Shown piece after piece: positions 56,399-64,000 of a DNA stretch of 64,000 nucleotides (positions are counted from its first letter, which is position 1; each line of letters starts with the position of its first letter). The notes below the pieces were generated by a model. The model saw only the letters and a program-made list of their open reading frames with translations. It searched no databases and was not told the origin of the DNA. Both the position numbers and the translations under genes were made by a program. Source of the stretch: Pseudomonas sp. SDI (GTDB taxonomy: Bacteria; Pseudomonadota; Gammaproteobacteria; Pseudomonadales; Pseudomonadaceae). The stretch is taken from contig NZ_QETK01000012.1 of assembly GCF_003105155.1 (NCBI RefSeq), positions 1 to 64,000 of the forward strand, in the 5' to 3' direction.

Positions 56399-57886
56399 AT
56401 GCCGCTTCGTTCCGCCATGCTTTCGCAACGCTCATTGCTGCTGGCATTGCTGCTGTTGCTCGGTTGCGGCTTCTTTGCCACGTCGCTGATCAGCTACTTT
56501 TCTTCGCGCAGCTCGATCCGCGACCACATCATCAATACCGAGCTACCGCTGACCTCCGACAACGTCTACTCGGAGATCCAGAAAGACCTGATCCACCCCA
56601 TCGTGGTCTCCTCGATGATGGCGCAGGACACCTTCCTGCGCGATTGGGTCCTGGCTGGCGAGCACGACAGCAGCCTGATCACCCGTTACCTGGGCGAAGT
56701 CGCCCGGCGCCAGCAAGCCTACACCGCGTTCTTCGTTTCCGACGCCAGCGCCACCTACTACCAGGCCAAGGGTGTGCTGAAGCAGATCAACCCACAGGAC
56801 CAACGCGATCGCTGGTACCTGCGCGTGCGCGACATGCAGGCGCCTTACGAAATCAATGTCGACCTGGACTTGGCCAACCAGGACGCCCTGACCCTGTTCG
56901 TCAACTACAAGGTGTTCGACTACCAGCAGCGCTTCATCGGGGTGACCGGCACCGGGCTGACGGTGGCATCGGTGGTGCGTCTGATCGACGACTACCAGAA
57001 GCGCTACCAACGCGAGGTGTACTTCGTCGACGCCCAGGGCCGGCTGGTACTCACCGGTTCGGCCGGCGGCCCGAAAGGTGCCCACGCCGGCACGGCGTTG
57101 AAAGACATCCCGGCGCTGGCCAGCCTGCTCGCGCGGATGCCAACCCCGGTCAGCGGCAGCCACGAATACAGCAGCGACACCGACAACCACTTCCTCAATG
57201 TGCGGCTGATCCCGGAATTGAACTGGTACCTGTTCGTCGACAAGCATGACGCGGGGGCACTCGACGGTCCTCGGCAGTCGCTGTACCTGAACCTGGTGAT
57301 CTGCGCGGTCATTACCCTGGTGGTGCTGTCGCTGCTCAATGCGATGATTCGCCGCCATCAGGACAGCATCCAGGAGCTGGCCACCCTCGACAGCCTGACC
57401 GGCCTGCCCAATCGGCGGGCCTTCGACCTGCTCGCCGCTCAGGCCCTGCAAGAAGCCGAACGCGAACCGCTACCGCTGGTCGCTTTGCTGATCGACCTCG
57501 ATCACTTCAAACAGCTCAACGACACCCATGGCCACCTGGCCGGCGACGAAGTCCTGCGCCAGTTCGCCCGGGTGCTGGAAGGCTGCCTGCGCCAGGCCGA
57601 CATCATCTGCCGCTGGGGCGGCGAGGAGTTCATCGTGCTGCTCAAGGAGGCCAACACGGCCGCGGCCTTTGCCGTGGCTGAGAAGATCCGCGAGCGCACC
57701 GAACAATTGCGCTTCGACTTTGCCGGGCAGCCACTCCAGCTCACCGTCAGCATCGGCTTGAGCACCCGGCAACGCGGCGATACCCTGCACAGCCTGATCG
57801 CCCTCGCCGACCACGCGCTGTACCGTGCCAAGCAAAGCGGGCGTAACCGCGTCTGCAGTGAAATCCCCAGGTCCGACCCGCCATGA
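56399..57886 (+). CDS. Membrane diguanylate cyclase with Cache-type sensor
   Basis: A 495-residue protein. Two membrane helices (about residues 11-35 and 300-318) enclose a Cache-like periplasmic domain (LPLTSDNVYSEIQKDLIHPI at its start; DRWYLRVRD inside). A GGDEF domain follows, with the active site G407-G-E-E-F411 and an inhibitory RxxD site at R398-D401, so it likely makes c-di-GMP under product control. The CWC gene starts within its stop (ATGA). It probably senses a small ligand. Confidence 0.92.
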   Translation: MPLRSAMLSQRSLLLALLLLLGCGFFATSLISYFSSRSSIRDHIINTELPLTSDNVYSEIQKDLIHPIVVSSMMAQDTFLRDWVLAGEHDSSLITRYLGEVARRQQAYTAFFVSDASATYYQAKGVLKQINPQDQRDRWYLRVRDMQAPYEINVDLDLANQDALTLFVNYKVFDYQQRFIGVTGTGLTVASVVRLIDDYQKRYQREVYFVDAQGRLVLTGSAGGPKGAHAGTALKDIPALASLLARMPTPVSGSHEYSSDTDNHFLNVRLIPELNWYLFVDKHDAGALDGPRQSLYLNLVICAVITLVVLSLLNAMIRRHQDSIQELATLDSLTGLPNRRAFDLLAAQALQEAEREPLPLVALLIDLDHFKQLNDTHGHLAGDEVLRQFARVLEGCLRQADIICRWGGEEFIVLLKEANTAAAFAVAEKIRERTEQLRFDFAGQPLQLTVSIGLSTRQRGDTLHSLIALADHALYRAKQSGRNRVCSEIPRSDPP

Positions 57887-58116
57887 GCGCTACCCCAAAT
57901 GATCCCCGCCTGTGCCCTGCCTGTGGCGCCAGCAACCAGTGCAGCCTTGCCGATCCACGCAGTGCCGCGCAGGCCTGCTGGTGCTACAGCGTGCAGATCG
58001 ACCCCAAGGTGCTCGAGGCGCTGCCCGCCGAGCTGCGCGACACCGCCTGCCTGTGCCCGCGCTGCGCGCAAGTCGAGGCACACGTGCAAGCAGCCAGGGC
58101 CGCGCGCAGCCGGTAA
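57883..58116 (+). CDS. Cysteine-rich CWC family protein
   Basis: A 77-residue protein with the CWC (PF14375) pattern: CPACGASNQCSLA, then CWCYSVQID and CLCPRCA. The nine cysteines suggest metal binding. It is coupled to the cyclase gene by ATGA and followed 33 bp later by the pseudouridine synthase, a common neighbour. Function unknown. Confidence 0.88.
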   Translation: MSATPNDPRLCPACGASNQCSLADPRSAAQACWCYSVQIDPKVLEALPAELRDTACLCPRCAQVEAHVQAARAARSR

Positions 58117-58149
58117 ACTGCGCGTCCGCACGTCCAGCCGAAGCACGCC

Positions 58150-58842
58150 ATGCGCCTTGATCGTTTTTTGAGCAACCTACCCAATTTCAGCCGCCAACAG
58201 GTACGCCTGCTGCTGGTCGAACGGCGCGTGCGCGTGGATGCCCAGGTGGTGGCCGACCCGCACCACGAGGTGCGTGAGTTCAGCCGCGTGGAGGTCGACG
58301 ATCAGTTGCTGCAAGCAGGACGCCCGGCGCGCTATTTCATGCTGCACAAACCGGCCGGCTGTGTCAGCGCCACGTTCGACCGGCAACACCGCACCGTGCT
58401 CGACCTGCTCGACGAGCCGGACAAAGATGACCTGCATATTGCCGGCCGCCTTGACTACAACACCACCGGGCTGCTGCTGATCACCAACGACGGCCAATGG
58501 TCGCGGCGCCTGACCCAGCCCCGCACCAAGCTGCCCAAGGTGTACTACGTGGAGACCGAGCAGCCGATCGAAGCCGCCTATGTGGCGAAGTTTCTCGAAG
58601 GGTTCTATTTCGCCTTCGAAGACCTCACCACCCTGCCCGCACAGTTGCTGCCACTGAGCAGCCACAGCGCCCGGCTGAGCATCGTCGAAGGCCGCTACCA
58701 CCAGGTCAAGCGCATGTTTGGCTTCTACAACAACAAGGTCACCCGCCTGCACCGCGAGCGCATGGGCCCGCTGAGCCTCGACCCGGCGCTGGCGCCCGGT
58801 GCCTACCGTGCCCTGCACCCCGCCGAAATAGCCGCGATCTAG
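58150..58842 (+). CDS. rsuA: 16S rRNA pseudouridine synthase, RsuA-type
   Basis: A 230-residue enzyme. An S4-like N-terminal domain (MRLDRFLSNLPNFSRQQVRLL) precedes the catalytic part with D102 in GRLDYNTTGLLLITNDG, the same position as in E. coli RsuA, which makes pseudouridine 516 in 16S rRNA. EGRYHQVKRMFGFYNNKV is also typical. It probably belongs to one operon with the two genes before it. Confidence 0.9.
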   Translation: MRLDRFLSNLPNFSRQQVRLLLVERRVRVDAQVVADPHHEVREFSRVEVDDQLLQAGRPARYFMLHKPAGCVSATFDRQHRTVLDLLDEPDKDDLHIAGRLDYNTTGLLLITNDGQWSRRLTQPRTKLPKVYYVETEQPIEAAYVAKFLEGFYFAFEDLTTLPAQLLPLSSHSARLSIVEGRYHQVKRMFGFYNNKVTRLHRERMGPLSLDPALAPGAYRALHPAEIAAI

Positions 58843-59162
58843 ACGCAGCGCCGCCTGGCAGAAAAAATCGGCAAATTACCCGAACGGCACTTGCGGGTTG
58901 TCCACTCGCCTGCTTGAATCCAATCGTCGGTCTGCATGTGACCAATCAGTCACGCCATTAGTCCAAGACACCTTTTTGCTGGCGACCCATGCCTTGAAGC
59001 GTGGGCGTCCGGCCGATTGCCCGCCGAACAATAAAACCCGTCGACCACTGCTGCAACGGATCGACAAGGGCCCCGCTTCAGTTCCAGGCGTATGCCTACC
59101 TGTCATAAAGAACGTGCAAGCTTGCTTGTGCGGATACCCTTTTTGCGCCAGGAGTCGATGAC
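58843..59162. other. Region upstream of phaG
   Basis: This 320-bp stretch holds no gene. It contains GTGAC/GTCAC inverted arms at 58938-58953 and a perfect palindrome GCAAGCTTGC at 59116-59125, 38 bp before the phaG start. AGGAG at 59150-59154 is the phaG ribosome site. A promoter could not be assigned with confidence. Confidence 0.5.
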
Positions 59163-60047
59163 ATGAGGCCAGAAATTGCTGTGCTGGATATACAAGGTCA
59201 GTACCGGGTTTACACGGAGTTCTATCGCGCAGACGCCGCCGAGAAAACGATCATTTTGATCAACGGCTCGCTCGCCACCACAGCCTCCTTTGCACAGACG
59301 GTGCGCAACCTGCACCCGCAGTTCAACGTGGTGCTCTACGACCAGCCGTATGCCGGCAAGTCCAAGGCGCACAACCGCAACGACCGTTTGCTGACCAAGG
59401 AAATCGAAGGGCAGATCCTGCTCGAACTGATCGATCACTTTGCCGCCGACCATGTGATGTCGTTCTCCTGGGGCGGCGCCTGCACGCTGCTGGCGCTGGC
59501 GCACAAGCCGCGGCGAATCGAGAAGGCGGTGGTCAGTTCGTTCTCGCCGGTGATCAACGAACCGATGCGCGACTACCTGGAGCGTGGCTGCCAGTACCTC
59601 AGCGCCTGTGATCGCTACCGGGTTGGCAACCTGGTCAATGACACCATCGGCAAGCACTTGCCGTCGCTGTTCAAACGTTTCAACTATCGGCACGTGAGCA
59701 GCCTGGACAACCACGAATACCAACAGATGCACTTCCACATCAATCAGGTGTTGGAGCATGACCTGGAGCGGGCCTTGAAGGCGGCGCAGGCCATCGACAT
59801 TCCGGTGCTGTTCGTCAATGGCGAGTGGGACGAATACACCACCATCGACGATGCCCGGCAGTTTGGCAGGCACGTGCGCAACAGCCACTTCAGCCATATC
59901 CAGGGGGCCGGGCACTTCCTCGACATGGAGCACAAGGCGGCCTGCCGCGACACGCGTGAAGCCTTTTTGGGCTTCCTGAAACCGGCCCTGCGCGAGTCGC
60001 GCCATCGCTACCACTACGTGCAGGAGCAGCATGCGCTGGCCATCTGA
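59163..60047 (+). CDS. phaG: (R)-3-hydroxyacyl-ACP:CoA transacylase / 3-hydroxyacyl-ACP thioesterase PhaG
   Basis: A 294-residue alpha/beta hydrolase-fold protein. It has RPEIAVLDIQGQYRVYTEFY and the run NEPMRDYLERGCQYLSACDRY, which are very close to PhaG of P. putida. The nucleophile is S102 in MSFSWGG, with the acid in GEWDEYT and His in GAGHFLDME. PhaG moves 3-hydroxyacyl groups made by fatty acid synthesis towards PHA monomers and is a relative of RhlA. A good AGGAG precedes the ATG. Confidence 0.93.
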   Translation: MRPEIAVLDIQGQYRVYTEFYRADAAEKTIILINGSLATTASFAQTVRNLHPQFNVVLYDQPYAGKSKAHNRNDRLLTKEIEGQILLELIDHFAADHVMSFSWGGACTLLALAHKPRRIEKAVVSSFSPVINEPMRDYLERGCQYLSACDRYRVGNLVNDTIGKHLPSLFKRFNYRHVSSLDNHEYQQMHFHINQVLEHDLERALKAAQAIDIPVLFVNGEWDEYTTIDDARQFGRHVRNSHFSHIQGAGHFLDMEHKAACRDTREAFLGFLKPALRESRHRYHYVQEQHALAI

Positions 60048-60200
60048 ACGACACGGGCGCCTCTAGCGCAGCCGCCGGCATCACCTGCCCGCATGGGCAG
60101 AAGGAAGATGCAGACCCTGCGCCAGAGGTCGCCGACAAAGAAGAATTCGCAATCAAGGCTTCAAATCGTCACGCTGTTCTGGTACAAAGTGCGCCTGAAA

Positions 60201-60274
60201 GCGGGTGTCGTATAATGGCATTACTCCAGCTTCCCAAGCTGATAACGAGGGTTCGATTCCCTTCACCCGCTCCA
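60201..60274 (+). tRNA. tRNA-Gly(CCC)
   Basis: A 74-base cloverleaf with acceptor arms GCGGGTG/CACCCGC and a genomic CCA end (TCCA). The anticodon loop is TTCCCAA, so the anticodon is CCC, and the T-arm has GGTTCGATTCC. The D-arm is TATAATGGCATTA. No other tRNA is next to it. Confidence 0.97.
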
Positions 60275-60517
60275 GTTTCCCTCCCCGCGTTACCCCTCCT
60301 GTTCGCTTCACACACTTGGCAATGATTTTTCAAGCGGCATTTGCGCACGCCTGAACCTGCCCCTGCACCCACCCTGTTCTGCCTGCACGCCTTGTATCGC
60401 GGCCCTGTCCGGCAATTTCCCGCATCACTTGCCGATCCGCGAGCACGCCACCGTCTGCCATCGTTTCCCCTGCAGCCGGCATTGCTCCGAGCAAAGCACT
60501 AGGCGCACTCATTTTCA

Positions 60518-60534
60518 GTGTGTACCATACACAC
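60518..60534. promoter_or_regulatory. hicAB operator palindrome
   Basis: GTGTGTA and TACACAC (7-bp arms) surround CCA, a perfect 17-bp inverted repeat. It ends 21 bp before the hicA start, fitting autorepression by HicB. Confidence 0.75.
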
Positions 60535-60555
60535 CATCGTTCCATGGAGGGACGC

Positions 60556-60756
60556 ATGCGCAGTCGAGAGGTGATCAGGATGATCGTTGCCGCCAGTTGG
60601 TACGAGGTGGCCTGCAAAGGCAGCCACCATCAATTCAAACACCCGCTGCGTGCCGGGCGGGTTACCGTCCCGCACCCGCAAAGTGACCTACCGATTGGCA
60701 CAGTGATGAACATATTCAAGCAGGCCGGCCTCGAGCGCAGCGGGCAGGTTCATTGA
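60556..60756 (+). CDS. hicA: HicA-family mRNA interferase toxin
   Basis: A 66-residue dsRBD-fold toxin. SREVIRMIVAASWYEVACKGSHHQFKHP holds the HicA pattern, with the catalytic His H24 in GSHHQFKHP. The frame opens at 60520, but ATG 60556 follows GGAGG. It precedes hicB by 20 bp. It would cleave mRNA when free of HicB. Confidence 0.92.
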   Translation: MRSREVIRMIVAASWYEVACKGSHHQFKHPLRAGRVTVPHPQSDLPIGTVMNIFKQAGLERSGQVH

Positions 60757-60776
60757 GTTATCAGGAGGTTTAAGCC

Positions 60777-61178
60777 ATGCAATTTCCTGTTGTACTGCAC
60801 AAGGATGCCGCCGCCGATTACGGCGTGAGCATTCCCGATCTGCCCGGTTGTTTCTCTGCCGGGGCCACCGTTGCCCAGGCGCTGGAGAACACCCTTGAGG
60901 CCATGGCCCTGCATTTCGAGGGCCTGGTCGCCGACAACCAGCCGCTGCCGCGCGCCCAGGAAATCGACGTGCACATCGGCAACCCGGATTTCGAAGGCGG
61001 GATCTGGGCCGTGGTGGATTTCGACATCACGCCGTATCTGGGCAAGTCGGTCCGGTTCAACGCCAGCCTGCCGGAAAACCTCCTGCAACGTATCGACGAC
61101 CGCGTACAAAAGGATCATCGTTACGCATCCCGCTCGGGTTTCCTGGCAGCCGCAGCCCTGCGCGAACTGCTCAGCTGA
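60777..61178 (+). CDS. hicB: HicB-family antitoxin
   Basis: A 133-residue antitoxin. The N-terminal HicB fold has QFPVVLHKDAAADYGVSIPDLPGC; the C-terminal part has VRFNASLPENLLQRID and SRSGFLAAAALREL, a ribbon-helix-helix DNA-binding domain that suits the palindromic operator. It neutralises HicA. Confidence 0.92.
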   Translation: MQFPVVLHKDAAADYGVSIPDLPGCFSAGATVAQALENTLEAMALHFEGLVADNQPLPRAQEIDVHIGNPDFEGGIWAVVDFDITPYLGKSVRFNASLPENLLQRIDDRVQKDHRYASRSGFLAAAALRELLS

Positions 61179-61216
61179 AGCCCTGCCCCACCACGAAACA
61201 TTCAAAGGATTGGTAC

Positions 61217-62917
61217 ATGTTTCTTTCCCGCTGGCTTCCGGGCCTGGCCAACCTGCTGCAGTACCGCGCCGAGTGGTTCCGTCCGGACTTGCAGGCCGGC
61301 CTGTCGGTGGCCGCCATCCAGATCCCGATCGCCATCGCCTACGCGCAAATCGTCGGCCTGCCACCGCAGGTCGGCTTGTATGCCTGCATCCTGCCGATGA
61401 TCGTGTATGCCTTGGTCGGCAGTTCCCGCCAACTGATGGTCGGCCCGGACGCGGCCACCTGCGCCATGGTCGCCGGCGCCGTGGCGCCCTTGGCAATGGG
61501 CGACCCGGAGCGGGTGGCGCAGTTGTCGGTGATCGTTACCGTGCTCGTGGGGCTGATGCTGATTGGCGCCGGGGTGGCACGGGCCGGGTTCATTGCCAGC
61601 TTCTTCTCGCGGCCGATCCTGATCGGCTACCTGAACGGCATCGGCCTGAGCCTGCTGGCCGGGCAACTGGGCAAGGTGGTGGGCTTCGAAATCCATGGCA
61701 ACGGCTTCATCCTCAGCCTGATCGACCTGGCCCAGCGCCTGAACGAAATCCGCTGGCTCACCCTGGCCCTGGGCCTGGCCGCGCTCGGCCTGCTGATCGC
61801 CCTGCCACGGCGCTACCCGAAACTACCGGCGGCACTGGTCACGGTGATTGTCGCCACACTGATCGTCGCGCTGTTCGGGCTGGACAAGCATGGCGTCGCA
61901 GTGCTCGGTCATGTGCCAGCGGGCATGCCGAAACTGGCCTGGCCGCAGACCAACCTGGAAGAGATGAAAAGCCTGCTGCGCGACGCCCTCGGTATCGCCA
62001 CGGTGAGCTTCTGCAGCGCCATGCTCACCGCGCGCAGCTTTGCCGCCCGACATGGCTACGCCATCAATGCCAACCATGAGTTCCTCGCCCTCGGCGTCTC
62101 CAACCTGGCCGCCGGTGCCTCCCAGGGCTTTGCCATCAGCGGCGCCGATTCGCGCACTGCGGTCAACGACATGGTCGGCGGCAAAAGCCAGCTGGTCGGC
62201 ATCATTGCCGCACTGGTGATTGCCGTGATCCTGCTGTTCTTCACCACGCCGATGGCCTGGATTCCACAGGCGGCGCTCGGCGCGGTGCTGTTGATGGCCG
62301 GCTGGGGGCTGATCGACGTGAAGTCGCTGGGCAAGATCTACAAGCTCAGCCGCTTCGAGTTCTGGCTGTGTGTGCTGACCACCGTCGGCGTACTCGGGCT
62401 AGGCGTGTTGCCGGGGATCATCCTGGCGGTGACGCTGGCGATCCTGCGCCTGCTGTACAGCATCTACCAGCCGACTGACGCGGTGCTGGGCTGGTCGCCG
62501 GGCATCGAGGGCCAGGTCGACATCAGCCGCCACGAAGATGCGCGGACCGTACCGGGGCTGGTGGTGTACCGCTTCGACGATGCGATCCTGTTCTTCAATG
62601 CCGACTACTTCAAGATGCGCCTGCTGGACGCCGTGCAACGCGAGAAAGAGCCGAAAGCCGTGCTGTTCGATGCCGAGGCGGTGAGTTCGATCGACGTCAG
62701 CGGGATTGCCGCGCTACGCGAGGTGCGCGATACCCTGCATGCCCAGGGCATCGTGCTGGGCATTGCCCGGGCCCGCGGGCGCTTCCTGCGAATGCTGGTG
62801 CGCTCGGGGTTGGCGCGGGAGATGGAGGGTCACCTGTTGTATGGCTCGGTCAGGGCCGGGATTCGAGCGTATCGATTGTGGCGCAACAAGTTGCGCCGGG
62901 AGGCTTCCGGCGCATAA
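61217..62917 (+). CDS. SulP-family anion transporter with STAS domain
   Basis: A 566-residue protein with about twelve helices (LQAGLSVAAIQIPIAIAYAQ near the start, GPDAATCAMVAGAVAPLA) and a C-terminal STAS domain from about residue 450 (VLFDAEAVSSIDVSGIAALR). Members carry sulfate, bicarbonate or dicarboxylates; the substrate is not shown. It starts 38 bp after hicB on the same strand, though a functional link is unlikely. Confidence 0.9.
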   Translation: MFLSRWLPGLANLLQYRAEWFRPDLQAGLSVAAIQIPIAIAYAQIVGLPPQVGLYACILPMIVYALVGSSRQLMVGPDAATCAMVAGAVAPLAMGDPERVAQLSVIVTVLVGLMLIGAGVARAGFIASFFSRPILIGYLNGIGLSLLAGQLGKVVGFEIHGNGFILSLIDLAQRLNEIRWLTLALGLAALGLLIALPRRYPKLPAALVTVIVATLIVALFGLDKHGVAVLGHVPAGMPKLAWPQTNLEEMKSLLRDALGIATVSFCSAMLTARSFAARHGYAINANHEFLALGVSNLAAGASQGFAISGADSRTAVNDMVGGKSQLVGIIAALVIAVILLFFTTPMAWIPQAALGAVLLMAGWGLIDVKSLGKIYKLSRFEFWLCVLTTVGVLGLGVLPGIILAVTLAILRLLYSIYQPTDAVLGWSPGIEGQVDISRHEDARTVPGLVVYRFDDAILFFNADYFKMRLLDAVQREKEPKAVLFDAEAVSSIDVSGIAALREVRDTLHAQGIVLGIARARGRFLRMLVRSGLAREMEGHLLYGSVRAGIRAYRLWRNKLRREASGA

Positions 62918-62931
62918 CCGCGCAGCGCCCC

Positions 62932-63573
62932 TTAGCTGGCGCGCGACGGCAACAAACCCGGCAGTGCATGCAGCAACGCATTCAGCGCGAAACCGATGAA
63001 CATCAGCCCGCAGGCACGGGTGATCCACAGTTCGTAGCGGCTGTAGACACTGCGTACGTGCCGGGCGCCGACGATGCCGATCAGGATTACATAAGCCAAC
63101 AGGCCGCCAACGAAACTCAGGGCGATCAGCATCGGCAGCATCGACCAGTCGAGCACTTCGGCGCGGCTGGAGAGCAAGGCGGTAAAGGTGGCCACCGCAA
63201 CCGGGTAGGCCTTGGGATTGGTCAGGCCGAACACCACGCCATGCCAGAACGGCTGGCGCACCGGGCCATCCTGAGTGCTGCCGTTGCCCGGCCGGCTGCG
63301 CAAGGCCCGCACGCCGAGCCAGAACAGGTACAGGCCGCTGATCAGGCCGAGGATGTCGAACACCGAACTGCCGATCTGCCGCGCACCGACAATCGCCACC
63401 AGCGCGGTGCTGCACCAGAGCACGTCGCCGAGCAGGTGCCCGCAGAGAAAGCCGGCGCCAGCACGGCGCCCACGTGTGGCGCCGATACCGAGTACGGCCA
63501 ACACGCCAGGACCGGGCGTGATGCCATAAATGAAACCGGAAGCAAGCACGGCGAGCAGCAGCGAGAAGGTCAT
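62932..63573 (-). CDS. LysE-family amino acid exporter
   Basis: A 213-residue protein with six membrane helices. ASGFIYGITPGPGVLAVLGIGATRGRRAG contains the PGP motif of LysE/RhtB translocators. It would export an amino acid or related metabolite. The start at ATG 63573 gives the usual N-terminus (TFSLLLAVLASGF); the upstream part of the frame is not coding. It is convergent with the SulP gene. Confidence 0.88.
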   Translation of the reverse strand: MTFSLLLAVLASGFIYGITPGPGVLAVLGIGATRGRRAGAGFLCGHLLGDVLWCSTALVAIVGARQIGSSVFDILGLISGLYLFWLGVRALRSRPGNGSTQDGPVRQPFWHGVVFGLTNPKAYPVAVATFTALLSSRAEVLDWSMLPMLIALSFVGGLLAYVILIGIVGARHVRSVYSRYELWITRACGLMFIGFALNALLHALPGLLPSRAS

Positions 63574-63723
63574 CGGGGCCAGGATCCTGTGGCAGGCGAA
63601 AGGCCAGAGTCTACGCCAGGCGTGCCGTGCGGAACCAGTTACGCAGTCGCCGGCGCTGATGAGAACACGCTTGCGTGCTACAGTCGCGCCCTGCGATTTG
63701 CAACAACCTCCGATGAGATGCCC

Positions 63724-64000
63724 ATGTCCGCCGCCGACTTCGATGCCACCCTTGCCCCCTGGCCACAGCTCAAGCGCAGCCACCCGTGCAGCGGCCTGCT
63801 GCTGGGCAACGGCGCCAGCCGCGCGGTGTGGCGGCCGTTCGCCTACTTCTCGCTGTTCGAGCTGGCCCAACGGGTGCGCAACAAGCCGCTCGGGCTCACC
63901 GACCAGGCACTGTTCAAGTCGCTGGACACCGAACTGTTCGAGCCAGTGCTAAGCGCGCTGAACACCACCGTGCAGGTCAATGCTGCACTGGCGATCAGTT
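63724..64000 (+). CDS. DUF4917-family protein, N-terminal part (cut by right edge)
   Basis: The frame is open from ATG 63724 to the edge (92 residues). SGLLLGNGASRAVWRPFAYFSLFELA is the DUF4917 opening; the GNGAS loop after a hydrophobic strand recalls SIR2-like nucleotide-binding starts, but this is only a resemblance. The rest of the gene lies outside the window. Confidence 0.7.
   Translation, partial: MSAADFDATLAPWPQLKRSHPCSGLLLGNGASRAVWRPFAYFSLFELAQRVRNKPLGLTDQALFKSLDTELFEPVLSALNTTVQVNAALAIS

Noticed and set aside
1..64000. CRISPR arrays, insertion sequences, prophage or integrase genes
   Set aside because: No regularly spaced repeats, transposase or phage genes could be read anywhere in the window.

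Overview
This 64 kb window is a chromosomal segment of a fluorescent Pseudomonas, most likely of the P. putida group. The reasons are a recognisable phaG, the oprB–gcd–lon cluster, an algU-mucA-mucB-mucD cluster without mucC, the tctDE/opdH/tctCBA block, and many copies of the GCGGGA(C)GAGCCCGCTCCCACA-type REP palindrome in gene borders. GC is high throughout, so nearly every gene carries long antisense open frames that are not genes. No CRISPR array, prophage, insertion sequence or rRNA operon was seen.

Layout. 1-0.76 kb: the 3' end of an Rhs-type gene with a variable C-terminal toxin-like domain. 1-9.5 kb: an OpgC-family membrane protein, a ProY-like amino acid permease, an unusual class A penicillin-binding protein, an nfeR/nfeF (yqjI/yqjH) metal-responsive ferric reductase operon, and two small genes (Pr6Pr family, VF530 family). 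9.7-18.9 kb: a zinc-type TonB receptor behind a Zur-like operator, the sugar porin OprB, PQQ glucose dehydrogenase, a Lon protease and a chagasin-like lipoprotein inhibitor. 18.9-21.1 kb: a two-gene xenorhabdolysin (XaxA/XaxB) binary pore-forming toxin, the most notable accessory item. 21.4-23.4 kb: cmoA-cmoB and a small periplasmic protein. 23.4-31.4 kb: czcCBA heavy-metal efflux with a divergent czcR-czcS two-component system.

31.4-41.9 kb is the conserved block algU-mucA-mucB-mucD-lepA-lepB-rnc-era-recO-pdxJ, all on the minus strand. It joins the envelope stress response to protein export and RNA processing. The small DUF4845 gene often found between lepB and rnc is missing. 41.9-46.2 kb: nadB, ygfX, sdhE, ygfZ and an HDOD gene. 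Here nadB makes a flavoprotein, sdhE is a flavinylation factor, and ygfZ serves Fe-S repair. 46.2-53.9 kb: the tctE-tctD two-component system diverges from an OprD-family porin and tctCBA for tricarboxylate uptake. An AbrB-family permease is translationally joined to tctA. Three GAAAGGYT direct repeats at 11-bp spacing lie in the divergent promoter and are the likely TctD site.

53.9-64 kb: ung, an enoyl-CoA hydratase/HIBYL-CoA hydrolase-like gene, a Tyr/Pro-rich lipoprotein, a membrane diguanylate cyclase with a CWC protein and RsuA-type pseudouridine synthase, phaG (links fatty acid synthesis to PHA or HAA metabolism), tRNA-Gly(CCC), a hicAB toxin-antitoxin pair with a perfect operator palindrome, a SulP transporter, a LysE exporter, and the start of a DUF4917 gene cut by the right edge.

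All functional assignments come from reading the sequence and knowledge of the families; no database search was run.
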